Assembly (NCBI GenBank): GCA_905116865.2
Contig: CAJHNH020008035.1
Span: 439,110 to 503,109 of the forward strand
Source: Candidula unifasciata
Taxonomy: Eukaryota; Mollusca; Gastropoda; Stylommatophora; Geomitridae
Direction: 5' to 3'
Length of the DNA: 64,000 nucleotides
The notes beneath the pieces were generated by a model. It did not search any database. It had not been told where the DNA came from and worked only from the letters and a program-made list of their open reading frames with translations. Position numbers and translations under genes: made by a program. Of the stretch, positions 1 to 10,275 are shown piece after piece. Position 1 is the first letter of the stretch; every line of letters starts with the position of its first letter.

Positions 1-18
1 TATATATATATATATATT
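1..18. repeat. (TA)n microsatellite
   Basis: Alternating TA dinucleotides run from the window edge for about 17 bases. The array may extend to the left. Confidence 0.9.
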
Positions 19-65
19 CCTCTTTCTCTCTCTCATACCCACAAACACATAAATATAATCATATC

Positions 66-266
66 AGATGTGTGCACAGGGGAGATGAATGGTCATAGAC
101 CACAAGGCAGACCAAGAAGAAAATGGAGAGATAATGTCCAGACAGACCTGCAAACACTTGGTGTCACCAACTGGAAAGAGAGCGCCAACCAGAGAGATGA
201 ATGAAGGCGAGTGATATCTGCAGCAGTGAACTTCAAGGGCTTGGAATGCTGAAGAAGAAGATATCA
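66..266 (+). mobile_element. LINE-D 3' end, 5'-truncated
   Basis: In one plus frame the segment encodes the basic tail of a non-LTR reverse transcriptase ORF (GRPRRKWRDNVQ, then TLGVTNWKE, then DEWRRVISAA), followed by a stop and a GAAGAAGAAG tail. The same tail recurs at 5015-5640 (minus), 40760-41095, 52060-52190 and 52620-52805. It is a dead 5'-truncated copy lying just upstream of a RABL6 exon. Confidence 0.8.
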
Positions 267-386
267 GATTGTGATAGATGCCTAAGTAGGCAGGTAAGCA
301 GCAAATTGCTGCCTGACTAGCAAGCGGGCAGACAAATATTGATATTTTGCTACAGAGAGATGTTTACATGTAGGAATTTCTCACAG

Positions 387-547
387 GTATCTACAGTTCC
401 TTGCTCAGCAGAGGCGAGAGCTACAGGACAAACTATCAGAAGATGCAGCTTCCACACAGGAAAGACCTGTGACATCAGCAGCCATGGTTGGATCTTCACC
501 AATAAACACAAGTAATTGTCAGATGTTCACCTCACAGTCCCACAGTG
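387..547 (+). CDS. RABL6: RABL6-like exon: helix after the GTPase domain
   Basis: The exon follows a TTCTCACAG acceptor and ends at AGTG|GTTTGT. It encodes YLQFLAQQRRELQDKL and then a Ser/Thr-rich stretch ending at SQSHSG. The amphipathic Gln/Arg-rich helix resembles the segment that follows the Rab-like GTPase fold in this family. The first base completes a codon begun in an exon outside the window, and the last base starts the Val codon completed at 4476. The flanking ORF in other frames is not used. Splice borders are inferred from consensus and frame, with no transcript evidence. Confidence 0.75.
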
Positions 548-574
548 GTTTGTATATATCTTTAACTAGGTTTT

Positions 575-975
575 TGAACAAGGATCAACACCAGGGCACA
601 CGGGTAGTAACCCATAAGTGCTCCTTTCTTCTTTTAACTCAAGTCTGAGTCCAAAGAAGCTCAGCATAGTGCACAGGCTCTGTAGCACTGGGGAGGATCC
701 TGAAATACTTTTTAACTCAAAATTGTGCCCGGGCAGTGCCCGTTACCCTACTCTTTTCAATGTCAAACTGCCAAGGTGTTTTTTTAACGTGCGCAACAAT
801 GCACACGGGCGTCCGATCTGACTACCCACAGACGAGGGAGAATTACTAGAAGTCCAAGTCCACGTGAAACAAAAAATCCCAGCCCACCCGGAAGCTCTAG
901 CACTTGAGGCGGACACCATTCCTTGAGACCATGCAGCCCCCTATGTATATGTTTCAATGAATGGAAAGCATGCAT
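575..975 (-). mobile_element. SINE-B with downstream tail domain
   Basis: Read on the minus strand it starts with a tRNA-like head (GGTCTCAAGGAATGGTGT, then an eroded B box). Next come the shared GGCTGGGATTTTTT body, a CACGTGGACTT motif and a GTGTGCATTGTTGCGCACG motif. The tail near 595-705 carries the ACCCATAAGTGCTCC module also seen at 44655-44755, 45885-46005 and 49565-49665. Better heads are at 9225-9440 and 44385-44660. Confidence 0.7.
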
Positions 976-991
976 GGTTCTCTTTTTAGGT

Positions 992-1243
992 AAAAGGACC
1001 CATTTCTACACTATTAGGCATTTTGGGCATATAGCGCTAGATCCATATTTTAAAGACCAATTAGATTGAGTGGGTGATGTGATCATGCCTGCCACCTTTA
1101 CTTCCCAATAATTTCCCAGGACCCATTTTAGACTGGGTCGACCTGTGACCCAAGATTATATTCGAACAAAAATTATATTCGTTCAGATTTGAACCTACGA
1201 CCTTCTGATCCACAGGCAAGCATCTAGCTGCTATTCTATAGAG
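992..1243 (-). mobile_element. SINE-A copy
   Basis: On the minus strand it has a tRNA-like head, a CAGGTCGACCCAGTCTAAAA link, a GGGAAGTAAAGGTGGC core and a TTTAGACC...AAAGGGTCC-like 3' end. It is one of about 16 copies of the most frequent SINE in the window. Confidence 0.75.
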
Positions 1244-1404
1244 GCTTCCTAACGTCTTGTGTACTGGCAGTCATTTCCGGCACCAGTGTTCCTTAATGCC
1301 ATGAGGCTAAACCGCCCAGAATCTTTTGACTTGATCTCACCTCGCCACTTCCCCCCAACCTTCTTCCTGTCACGACATACTTCAGTTTCCACTTTCTCTT
1401 GACA

Positions 1405-1656
1405 TGCCCAGAGAATGTCAGTTGGTTCTCTTCTGGCCCATGTCATTGCCCAGAGAATGTCAGTTGGTTCTCTTCTGGCCCATGTCATTGCCCAGAGAAT
1501 GTCAGTTGGTTCTCTTCTGGCCCATGTCATTGCCTAGAGAATGTCAGTTGGTTCTCTTCTGGCCCATGTCATTGCCCAGAGAATGTCAGTTGGTTCTCTT
1601 CTGGCCCATGTCATTGCCCAGAGAATGTCAGTTGGTTCTCTTCTGGCCCATGTCAT
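1405..1656. repeat. 42-bp minisatellite, six units
   Basis: Six nearly identical 42-bp units each contain CCCAGAGAATGTCAGTTGG and end CCCATGTCATT. One unit has a C-to-T change (CCTAGAG). As 42 is divisible by three, several frames stay open through the array, which explains overlapping ORFs there. No evidence of translation. Confidence 0.95.
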
Positions 1657-1756
1657 TAGTTTTATTCACCAGTCAACTTTGTTTACGTTGTCTTCATTGT
1701 GCTCGTCTTAGCCCATTGTCTTCTCATCATTCCTCTATAAATCCTCGTCTCTGTGG

Positions 1757-2218
1757 TGTTTTGTGTGTGTCTGGGAGTATGTGTCTGTCTATATGTGTGT
1801 CTCTGTGTGTTTGTGTGTGTGTCTGTCTGTGTGTGAGTAAGTGTGTAAGTGTGGATATATGCTGTGTTTGTGAGAGTGTGTCTGTGTGTGTGTCTGTCTA
1901 TGTGTGTGTAAGTGTGGATATATGCTGTGTGTCTGTGTGTGTGTGTCTGTCTGTGTGTGAGTAAGTGTGTGTGTGTGTATGTGTGCCTGTGTTATTGTGT
2001 CTGCTTCTGTGTGTGTGTGTGAGTGTGTATATTTGTTGTGTGTAAGTGTGTGCTGTGTGTATCTGTCTGTCTATGTGTGTGCCTGTGGTATTGTGCCTGA
2101 ATCTGTGTGTGTGTGTGTATGCTGTATGTGAGCATGTGTCTTTGTGTATGTATGGGTGAGTATGTCTGTGTGTGCGTGTGTGCATGTGTGTGTTTTGTGT
2201 CTTTGTTTATATGTGTGT

Positions 2219-2249
<31 letters not shown>

Positions 2250-2630
2250 GATGTATTGTGTTTGAGTATGTGTCTTTGTGTGTGTATATGTGCCGTATAT
2301 GTGTGTAAATGTGTGTCTGGGTGTATTGTGTCTGTACGTGTGTGTATGTGTGATTCGTCTGTGAGTATATGTTGGTCTGAGTGTGTCTCAGTGTGTATTG
2401 TGTCTATGAGCGTTTTTCTGTCTATGTGTATGTGCGTATAAGTGTACTGTGGCAGTGTGTGTGTGTTTTGTGTAAGCTTTTATGTGTGTCAGTGTATGTA
2501 TGTGCTGTATCTGTATGCGAATTTGTATCTGTGTGTGTTGTATCTATGTGTGCCTGTGTATGCATTGTGTCAGTACGTGTGCTTTTGTGTGTTTGTTGTC
2601 TGTGTTTCTGTGTTGTGTGGACATGTAAGA
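1757..2630. repeat. Long GT-rich imperfect microsatellite
   Basis: About 870 bases of GTGTGT interrupted by TCTGT, ATGT and TTGTG variants. Cys/Val-rich ORFs on plus and His/Thr-rich ORFs on minus are low-complexity artefacts. Confidence 0.95.
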
Positions 2631-2854
2631 AGAAGACAATTTCTATCATCATCACAGCCAAGATCAAAGCAAAATGTGAAACAGTACGAATTACATTTTG
2701 GTCATATAATAAGGACATGATATATAAATTTAAAATAAATATATACTCTGAAAAACTCAATTAACACTGCATATCCCAGGGATAACACTGAGGGCTGAAC
2801 AGGATATTTTTGAAAAATTACTACTACTCCATTTTCTAATATCTCTGTATTGCT

Positions 2855-2965
2855 CCAGAGCTGGCATGATGCTGACTGACCACAGCACCCACAAATAAAA
2901 ATCTAGGTCTAGCCCTAAATTCCCAATATGCCTAAAGGCATGGAAAAGGGACCTTATTGCTCAAG
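2855..2965 (+). mobile_element. SINE-A 3' fragment
   Basis: A GGCATGATGCTGACTGACCA core and the terminal AAAGGCATGGAAAAGGGACC motif match SINE-A. The tRNA head is missing. Confidence 0.65.
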
Positions 2966-3374
2966 AAGGACAAATATGGCACTTCAGCATTGCAGGGACC
3001 TCACGTGGGCATTCTTTCTAGGAGTATGAGGCAATGGATGAGTGGGTTTTTTAGCTAAAAAAGCAGAAGTGATAGGAACAGTGAGACTGAATATGGCAGA
3101 CATTCTAAAAACTACAGATGAACAAATGCTAATGAAACATAAAATGCTAAATGAAAAATTGAATTTAAAGCTGCTTGAATTTAGTGAAGTGTGGATCCAG
3201 CAAGAAAGGACATAGGAGAAGAAGAGCAGAACATGTGTACAATCACCTGAAACAGTTAGTATGTACACCTTTAGAGTTTTGCTGTAGGATATGGACCATC
3301 TGTGGGAAGGGCCAGTGTGTTATAAGGTTAGTTCTTAAGTCATTGATCTAAAAAAAAAAGCTTCATCTGTTCAC
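2966..3374. other. Intronic stretch, nothing assigned
   Basis: AT-rich RABL6 intron sequence. I see no exon, RNA gene or recognised repeat here. Confidence 0.4.
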
Positions 3375-3712
3375 CTAATGCAGGATTCTCCAGGTTATGC
3401 CGGTGTGTTGGGAAATAAGCAAGCAGATAGACTGGCCGGTTCTGCACTACTTAGTAATGAATTGATGTATGACAAGCTAGATGTTGTGAGGGCCCTTTGG
3501 ACAGTACGGAGGCACACACAGGTCATTACGATCTGAGGAGAATGGCGCTGCAAGGAGTTACCAGGGGATCCGGCTGACCCCCAACGCTCAAGGAAAGGAG
3601 GGATGGATGTACAGTTAGACAGTTATTGGTACCATCGGAATGGGGACAGAAAGCTTATGAGAGTGTCCCGAGTGCTGTGATGTCAATTCTTAATTCACCT
3701 TTCAACATTCAG
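3375..3712 (+). mobile_element. RNase H LINE tail, degenerate
   Basis: The segment starts at the RNase H motif region (GYAGVLGNKQADRLAGSA with small changes), continues through an ALW...GLRRMAL-like stretch and ends CCGAGTGCTGTGATGTCAAT. It is frame-broken. Related copies lie at 8160, 13840, 24370, 27830, 35743, 62346 and elsewhere. Confidence 0.75.
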
Positions 3713-3794
3713 CCTAATTCAGGAAGAATATTTATTATTCTGACCACTTTGCATACAGTTTTTCTCCCAGATTTCAGTGCAGTTCTTCCTCCTA

Positions 3795-4045
3795 TGGGTT
3801 CCGGGACCCCATTTTGGGGAGAGAAAAAAAAAAAAAGAATAGATCCACTGCCCCTCACAAGAATGCTGTACAAGGCGACTAGTTAGGGATTTTCCCTCTG
3901 AAGTCAGGGTGTGTCTGTCTGAAAGGTGAGGAAATAATAGTCTACATACAATTAATCCAGTTCTGAAAAATGGAGTTTTGGAACAAGACTAAAGTCCAGA
4001 AGTGGATCAACAGTCAAAACTTTCTACCAGAGTTTACAATAGTGG
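3795..4045 (+). mobile_element. Family-2 element copy
   Basis: It shows the order typical of the family: a GGGACCCCATTTTGGGG start, GATCCACTGCCCC, an eroded TCTGCATACAAATAAGCCAG-like block, then GGAACAAGACTAAAGTCC and CCAGAAGTGGA. Family 2 has no clear ORF and seems non-autonomous. Confidence 0.7.
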
Positions 4046-4475
4046 AACTCTCCATTTTCGTTGTTCATTTTTGAGATCATCTTCATAGCACATCGGACAT
4101 GACCATAATTGCTCCGATCTCCTTCTGAGTGTGTCTTCAAGTGTTTTTAGGTTACCAACTCCCAATCTGTTCTGGTTGATGTAACGATTGGTGGCTCCCA
4201 CATAATTTTCCTGTCTCACAGCTCCAATTAGTACACCCAGGGTATTCAGTCTGTACAGTGAAGTCATTTCCCATGAAACTGAAAGCTTCACAGCATTTAG
4301 TCTCTTGTATGGCATTGATAATGTCTGTTCTTTCCATAAATGGCTTGTTTGTGGAACGCTAAGAAAAATAAGTGTGCAGTTCTACGGAGTAGCGTGCTCC
4401 ACATGGAAAGAACTGAAACTGTTCCTTAAACCTCGAAACAATTATGTAAACAGTTTTTTGGGGCTTTTCTTCCAG

Positions 4476-4715
4476 TTGTCACCTCACCATCCCAGTCACC
4501 TTCATCTGGCAGTCATCAAGTTGAGAGGTCAGGCGAAAGTAGCCAGAGCTTGCACCAGCTGGAGCATACCGTCCCATCAGCCAGAGGCAGCCTGCCTGAA
4601 ACCAGCACACCTGCAACTACACCACAGACTGAAAGTCAGGGGATGGGCATTTTCTCCAGATTTTTTAAGAAGAACAGAAGTGTTGAAACCTCAGTGTCTC
4701 CTCCTATGACTCTGA
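4476..4715 (+). CDS. RABL6: RABL6-like exon: Ser/Pro-rich linker with basic FSRFFKK motif
   Basis: The acceptor is TTTCTTCCAG and the donor is CTGA|GTAAGT. In the spliced frame it reads VTSPSQSPSSGSHQ, a Ser/Gln/Pro-rich disordered linker, then MGIFSRFFKKNRS near its end. The short hydrophobic-basic FSRFF motif has a counterpart in the same position in vertebrate RABL6 and supports the assignment. The 240 nt length keeps phase 1 at both ends. A different reading frame through this exon is longer without splicing but has no family resemblance. Confidence 0.78.
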
Positions 4716-4764
4716 GTAAGTTGTTGTAGTGTCTAGAATGAAAGAACTGCTATTGTGTAAATTT

Positions 4765-4960
4765 TCTTCTTCTTCTCACTGGCTGCAAACTCCTTATTGG
4801 AAGGTAATGGTTGTTGATCCACTTCTGGACTTCAGTCTTATTCCAGAACCTGATTTTTTCATGCACATCTGTTTAACAGATCTTACAGCTGGGGATCGAA
4901 CCTGGCATCCCGGCATTTTGAAGCGTGTTCGCAGTGCCTAAGCCAGCTGTAGTAGAGGCT
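4765..4960 (-). mobile_element. Family-2 fragment adjoining a SINE-C head
   Basis: 4770-4875 matches the family-2 3' half in reverse (CTTCTTCTTCTCACTGGCTG, CACTTCTGGACTTCAGTC). 4876-4960 matches a tRNA-like SINE-C head on minus, with B-box-like GGTTCGATCCC and GGCTTAGGCACTGCG. The junction suggests one insertion into, or recombination with, the other. It begins about 50 bases after the donor of a RABL6 exon. Confidence 0.6.
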
Positions 4961-5014
4961 GTAAAACATGAGGAAGACCAAGAAGAACATGAACTGACAA
5001 CATATACAGTAGGT

Positions 5015-5640
5015 GTCTTCTTCTTCTTCATCATCATTCCGAGCCCTTGAGGTTCCTTGCTGCCAATATCACTCGCCTCTATTCGTCTCTCTGGTTGGCC
5101 TTCTCTTTCCAGCTGGTGACACCAAGTGTTTGCAGGTTTGTCTGGACATTGTCACCATCATCTTGTTGGTCTGCCTCGTGGTCTACGACCATTTATCTCC
5201 CTTGTGTATACAGTTTTTACTTTTCTGTCATCTGACATTCTTTCAGTATGCCCCAATCATTTCAGTCTATTAGCTCTCATGATGCCAGTGATCAATGGTG
5301 ATTTAAACACATGAATTTCATTGTTGCTTCTCACCCTCCATTCCCCCCTGTTTGCATCTTTGATGGGTACAAAGATTCATCATAAGACTGTTTTCGAAAA
5401 CCTGTTATAAGGCTCTCTTTGAGTTGTGCTCCACGTTTCAGAGCCATATAAAAATTACTGGTCGTACCAACGTTTAATATATTTTAATCTTGGTGTTGCC
5501 AGACAGACACTTTGACTTTAGATGTTGAAGGGCATAGTATACTTTATTTCCAGATTGTATTTTAGATTGTATTTCTTCTCTCAGCATATTGGAGCAGTTG
5601 AAGTTTGCACTCAAGTACTTATATGTTTCCGTTCGTTTAT
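5015..5640 (-). pseudogene. LINE-D reverse transcriptase C-terminal fragment
   Basis: On minus, about 5640-5400 encodes YKYLSANFNCSNMLREEIQS, then YYALQHLKSK and LVRPV-like residues, typical of the RT thumb and connection region in non-LTR elements. The 5310-5015 part carries the DNVQTNLQTLGVTSWKE-type tail and a (GAA)n end. Frame shifts break it. It lies inside a RABL6 intron. Confidence 0.75.
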
Positions 5641-6613
5641 ATACAGCAGGTGTGGTGATGTTAAATATAAGATTAATGTAAGAGGTTTGATTGGTTGGTA
5701 GAATTGGGGAAGTCCATAGGTTGAAAGACATGAAGTCGATGTGAAAGAGGGATAACATGAGATTGTATGAGTTGACTTGGGAACAGAAGAAAACTGAGGG
5801 AATAGCTGAATAGGGAGGAGTGAAAGTTGATTCAGAGCTGGAGGGAGTGAAAGTGGATTGTCTGCATCGAAAGCTACTCTGAAAGACAGCTGAGAGAAAG
5901 ACGACTGATGTGTCCTGCTGAGTGCTAATTGTGTGCACGTCAACAATGAACGTTTCAAGGCGTGGTTGTAGGATTCAAAGTGCGAACACGTAGGACCTGG
6001 ATAAGTGTCATGCTGTAAATTGTCGATAGACCATTTGTTAAACTGGTGGACAGATCCTCATAGCTTGTGTATGGTTACCAGTAAACCTAGAACTGTAATG
6101 TGGAGAAGTGGGGCAGTTAAGTGGGATGAAGATTTGTCTCATCTGATCAGTGAACTTGACCTCTAGAAAACAGCCAGTGAGACCCAGTACAAAGACAGGT
6201 TAGTTCAACATTAGACTCCCCAGACCCCGCCCATATACACACCAGCTCACTTCTGATTGGTAGTTGCTGAGCTACGTAACCTTTGCACAAGGTTACTGGA
6301 GTGTTCCGCAATACCGTTGGTATCGCTTGTTGTATATTTCAGCATGCCAGCACTTTTAACACTCCATAAACCTGGAGAAACAGAACAGAACAGAAACAGA
6401 ACCACCCCTAGAGAGTACTGCAACCTATGTTACAGGCATTCTCTTTCTCGGAATGAAAACGTAAATGCAAGACAACCCAGAAAGCAAACAATAGAGCAGG
6501 ACACACCCATACCCTTTAGGAAAGTTGACTAGTCTAACAAACTTGTGAATGAAAAGTGACCTACTCTATTTGGGGAGACTAACGTCGAACTAACCCAAAG
6601 AGACACATTACAG
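5641..6613. other. Intronic stretch, nothing assigned
   Basis: RABL6 intron DNA. Short ORFs on both strands lack family resemblance or coding bias. No recognised repeat. Confidence 0.4.
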
Positions 6614-6680
6614 CAGGGCTCTTCAACTAGTGGCCCGCTGGCCAATTCCAGACTGCAGAGCCCTACCAAGTGGCTGTGGC
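6614..6680 (+). mobile_element. hAT-type terminal sequence, single end
   Basis: CAGGGCTCTTCAACTAGTGG followed by CCCGCTGGCC resembles the CAGGGNTCTTCAACT terminus of many hAT transposons and MITEs. No matching inverted end was found within the next kilobase, so it is a fragment or an element with a decayed partner end. Confidence 0.4.
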
Positions 6681-7039
6681 CATTGCCAATTGTATTGTAA
6701 TCTTGTTTGCACTGGGAGTTGGGTCTGCGGTCTATGACGGTCTCAGTTTTCAACATGTTGGTCCCTGAGTAAACAAAGCTAATCATCCCTTTCTGACAAT
6801 GACACACTGTAACATTAACAGGTGCATTACACCTGAGACTATGATACAATATGCAGCTGCTGACAAAACTTTGTTGCACGGTCTGAACAAGTACTGTGAA
6901 CAGAACCATTTGATTTTTTATTCCACTGGTTTAGTTGGGGATGAACAAGACACTGAATTTATTGTCATTTTGCCCCATATGAGTTGTGGGACCTCATGGG
7001 AAAAAAAGGGGTGGGGGGACCTAATGTCCCTCTAACAAG

Positions 7040-7240
7040 CATATCACAAAAGGCAACATAAGTAGATGAGTTTCCATCAAAGTCGAGTGCATCTGCCCGA
7101 GAGGGGAGGAACTGACAGTCTGCATACAATTAAGCCAGATCTGTAAAATGGATTTGCATGCTAAACTCAAGTTCTGGAACAAGAACAGAGTCCAAAGGTA
7201 AGCGAACAACCAGAACTGTCTGCCCAAGTTTCAGCCGGTG
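7040..7240 (+). mobile_element. Family-2 element copy
   Basis: Blocks in order: CAAGCATATCACAAAAGGCA, GTGCATCTGCCCGAGAGG, CTGCATACAATTAAGCCAG, AAAATGGATTTGCATGC, GGAACAAGAACAGAGTCC, AAGGTAAGCGAACAACCAG. The end GAATGCGAAGAA corresponds to the family 3' tail. Confidence 0.75.
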
Positions 7241-7244
7241 AATG

Positions 7245-7839
7245 CGAAGAATGGTCAGTTTGGTGTATACAATAATCCCATTGTCACATCTGAGATACCA
7301 CACTGAGTCATGGGGCATTGTGTCCTTTCCACTTGGCAAGCAACACATTTCAAGGAAAACTTTGCGCAATACTTTCCGTGCTGAAGCTATCCAACTGACT
7401 GGTCTGATGCAAACATTGGCAAGCATGACTCTCCAGTCCTCTCCGTCACTCTGATATATTTGTAGCTAAAACTACATCACAGACAGAAAGTCCTTGAACA
7501 TGGGTAAATCCAGCTAGACAAGCCCCACTTTCCTCGCAACGCTTCTTTTGCTGACTTGCAAACTTTTGCAGTCAAAAACTCTCCTGTTCTTTGTGCCACA
7601 CCTGAGACTTTACCACAGACAGTTATGAAACATCTAAGACAGTATTGAATGTGGATGACCTTGTTTTATAATATGTATTATTTCAATGCTCAGTAAATGT
7701 GTCTAGTGTTGACAGTACAGATAAACTTCAGGCTATAAATACATGTTTATAAAGGTAATATAGCAAAATTCTCTAGGCTTGCAAAGATATTACAAAATAT
7801 AGTTAAATGTATAATATTTATTATTGTAACATTCTTTAG
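7245..7839. other. Intronic stretch, nothing assigned
   Basis: RABL6 intron DNA upstream of the 7840 acceptor. A pyrimidine-rich acceptor tract is present just before 7840. Otherwise nothing recognised. Confidence 0.4.
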
Positions 7840-7984
7840 ATTTTTCTGCCAGTGAAGCTTCCCAGACAGTAAAGAATGTGGATGACTTTGTTCCCGATGC
7901 GGATGGTGTTGATAGTGGATTTCTGGATGATTCCAGAGAGTTGCCAGGGACAGAAGTCTCTCCCAGTAATGACAATGAGGGGAG
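7840..7984 (+). CDS. RABL6: RABL6-like exon: DDFVPD motif
   Basis: The acceptor is ATTCTTTAG and the donor is GGGAG|GTTAGA. Spliced, it reads NFSASEASQTVKNVDDFVPD, then DGVDSGFLDDSRELPG. The DDFVPD...FL(D/E)D motif is the most recognisable landmark of the RABL6 C-terminal half in this window. It is the main reason for naming the gene. The 145 nt exon takes phase 1 to phase 2, matching its neighbours. The rest is acidic and Ser-rich, predicted disordered. Confidence 0.85.
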
Positions 7985-8159
7985 GTTAGAAGTTTTTATG
8001 ATGAATTTTTGTTTTTCTTTTAATTTCAGTTTGCGAGAGCAGGTGTTTTTCAGATCTATGGGTGTTGCTACTGAAGCCACAGTGTTTCCTGTTTTGTTTG
8101 AGGCTCTCATGGGGTGACCAGCCCCTCTGTGGAGAGTGTCTTGCAGGGTTAAACTTGAT

Positions 8160-8580
8160 GATGTTTTCTTCTTCTTCATTATGAAGACAGGGATGCTTCG
8201 AGCAGAGTGGCAAGCTTCACTGGGAAGGTCACGGGTAGTGAGCATACTTTGGATATTTTCTCTAAGCCATGCTGGCATATTCGGTAATGAACAGGCAGAT
8301 AGATTGGCTGGATCTGCACCACTGGGTGGTGAATTGATATATGACAAAAAAACGGCATCAGTAGAGAAAGAAGGTTATTATGGCCTGGAGAAAATGAGGC
8401 ATCTGTGTGTAACCAGAGGGTCTGGCCAGCTCACTACACTCAGAGGAAAGGCAAGACGGACATATAACCAGATTGTGACCGGTACTATCAGAAATGGAAC
8501 TCTGCGCTGACTGCTGAAGATGAGGACAGAGCCTGCATGGGAATGCCCCGGGTGCTGTGATGTCAATTCTTGACTCAATT
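8160..8580 (+). pseudogene. RNase H LINE tail (readable copy)
   Basis: One frame reads TGMLRAEWQASLGRSRVVS, LWIFSLSHAG, then GNEQADRLAGSAPLGGEL, ending near CCDVNS. The GNE-x-AD-R/E-LA motif contains the last catalytic Asp region of the RNase H domain of I/Jockey-type LINEs. The upstream RT and most of RNase H are absent. It shares its left boundary (GAAGACAGGGATGC) with the copy at 27830-28262. Confidence 0.8.
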
Positions 8581-8587
8581 TAACTCT

Positions 8588-8995
8588 TCTTCATTTTTGC
8601 ATTCACTGGCTATAAACTCAGGTGGAAAGTTCTGGTTGTTTGTCCACTTCTGGACTTTGGTCTTGTTCCTGAACTCGAGTCCTGCATGCACATCCATTTC
8701 ACACATCTGGCTTATTTGTATACAGACTGCCGGTTCCTTGCCTCTCAGGCAGAAGCATCTGCCGGTTCCTTGCCTCTCGGGCAGAAGCATCTGCGGGTTC
8801 CTTGCCTCTCAGGCAGAAGCATCTGCTGGTTCCTTGCCTCTCAGGCAGAAGCATCTGCTGGTTCCTTGCCTCTCGGGCAGAAGCATTCTCTTTGAAGGAA
8901 ACATCCCTAAAAAGGTAGCGGTGGGTCAGTTCCTTTAACCCCACAAAAAATGGAGCCTTGGAATCCACATGTAGAACCAAGTGCTATGAAGTGGA
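8588..8995 (-). mobile_element. Family-2 copy with internal 32-bp expansion
   Basis: A family-2 element in reverse: CACTTCTGGACTTTGGTCTT, CATGCACATCCATTTCACA, TTCCTTGCCTCTC. The GGTTCCTTGCCTCTCAGGC block has been tandemly multiplied (see 8729-8890). Confidence 0.75.
8729..8890. repeat. 32-bp minisatellite inside a family-2 element
   Basis: Five units of about 32 bp, each with GGTTCCTTGCCTCTC(A/G)GGC and AGAAGCATCTG. The unit is present once in other family-2 copies, so the array arose after insertion. Confidence 0.9.
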
Positions 8996-9224
8996 TCTTC
9001 TTCAAACACTTGTTTAAACACTTGATGATTCCGTTTGTTTGTGTTTAAGGAGAGATGTAACAACAGCTGTATAACTTGTCATGTCTGTCCAGTGGATCTA
9101 TCTTGTCCTGTGTGTTGGATTGGACCTTGATCTATGTGTTATTGAGAGATGCAAGTTTATTTCCTGGTGCCAAGTATGTTGCTCTGACTTAAGTCAGCAT
9201 TTGTAGTGAGGTGTATTTGTTTTC

Positions 9225-9440
9225 AAATTATGGCATCTGCCTCGAGTGCTGGAGGTCCCGGGTTCAAACCCCGGTGAAGGCTGGGATTTTTTTTTACGTG
9301 GACTTTTAGTAATTTGCCCTGGTCACTAGGTAGTAAGATCGGACACCCGTGTGTATTGTTGTGCATGTAAAAAAAATCCCCTGGCAGTTGGAAATCAAAA
9401 AAGAGTTTTTAGGCATAAAGGCTTCCCCATCAGTTAATGA
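9225..9440 (+). mobile_element. SINE-B copy with good tRNA-like B box
   Basis: GGCATCTGCCTCGAGTGC and GGTCCCGGGTTCAAACCCC form an A-box/B-box-like head. The GGCTGGGATTTTTTTTT body and GTGTGTATTGTTGTGCATG follow, as in the copies at 720-975 and 44385-44660. Confidence 0.75.
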
Positions 9441-9605
9441 AATTATGCCATCAGATAACTATGCCTTTCTTTTCCTTTTTTTTAAATTTTAAAATAATGT
9501 AAGTTAACAAACACCTAGATCTCATCACAAGTTTCATTTTCAACACTTTTTTGGCACTGTTTGATAAAACATCTTGTACAAGAACTATATTCTCATATTC
9601 TGCAG

Positions 9606-10275
9606 TGAGGATGAAAGTGTGAACGAGATGGTGACGGTTCCACATGACGACTTGGACTCTGGGGATGAGACGGCAAGCTCTGCAGGAGGAGCTATTACCT
9701 CAAAAAGGCAGAACACTCCCTCAGAAACACTGTCAAATAACACAGCTGCTGACACTACCAGCAGAGATTCAGCTTCCCTTCGCAGTAATGGGAGTGATGA
9801 TGTGCCTGGTGCTGCTACTCCTGCAGTTAGGCCACATGCTGATCTCTCCAGTGATGAAGAAGTAGCCACAACACCAACATTGACTGTCTCTCCAGTGCAG
9901 AACTTGGCTACACATAAATCAATAACTTCACCGTTTCCACCATCACAGAAGAAAACTACGCTCATCTCGGCAGCAGATGTTGAAGTCACTGACTCAGATG
10001 ATGAGATCACCAAACATCCGGACCAGAAATTGAACACCAATAAATTAATGTCCAAGTCTTTATCCCGGCATGCACAGAAGTTGGTGAACAGCACCAGTAG
10101 CCATTATGATGCAGCAGACGACTTTACCCAGTCAAAGGTTAAGGTCACCAGAAACAGTGAGGGCATAATTCCCCCAGGCAGACGTGAAGAAGCTCTTGAT
10201 GCCAGTACCACACTGAAAATAACTAAACCAACCCAGGAAGCTGTCACTGATTGGTCAAGCCAGGCTGTGAAAAAG
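9606..10275 (+). CDS. RABL6: RABL6-like exon: long acidic Ser/Thr-rich region
   Basis: The exon follows ATATTCTGCAG and reads SEDESVNEMVTVPHDDLDSG onward for 223 residues of low-complexity acidic and Ser/Thr-rich sequence. Several SDEE/SDDE clusters are possible casein-kinase-type sites. It lacks predicted globular domains, as expected for this half of the protein. The donor AAAAAG|GTCTGT is weaker than the others. The reading frame stays open past it for 51 codons to a TGA at 10426-10428, so an intron-retained isoform with a hydrophobic end is conceivable. Phase 0 at the donor fits the last exon. Confidence 0.82.

Noticed and set aside
1898..2764. Several Cys/Val-rich and His/Thr-rich ORFs over 90 codons
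   Set aside because: They are translations of the GT-rich microsatellite in different frames.
4305..4709. 134-codon plus ORF across the RABL6 4476-4715 exon
   Set aside because: It uses another frame. The spliced frame gives the family motif FSRFF and fits both neighbour phases.
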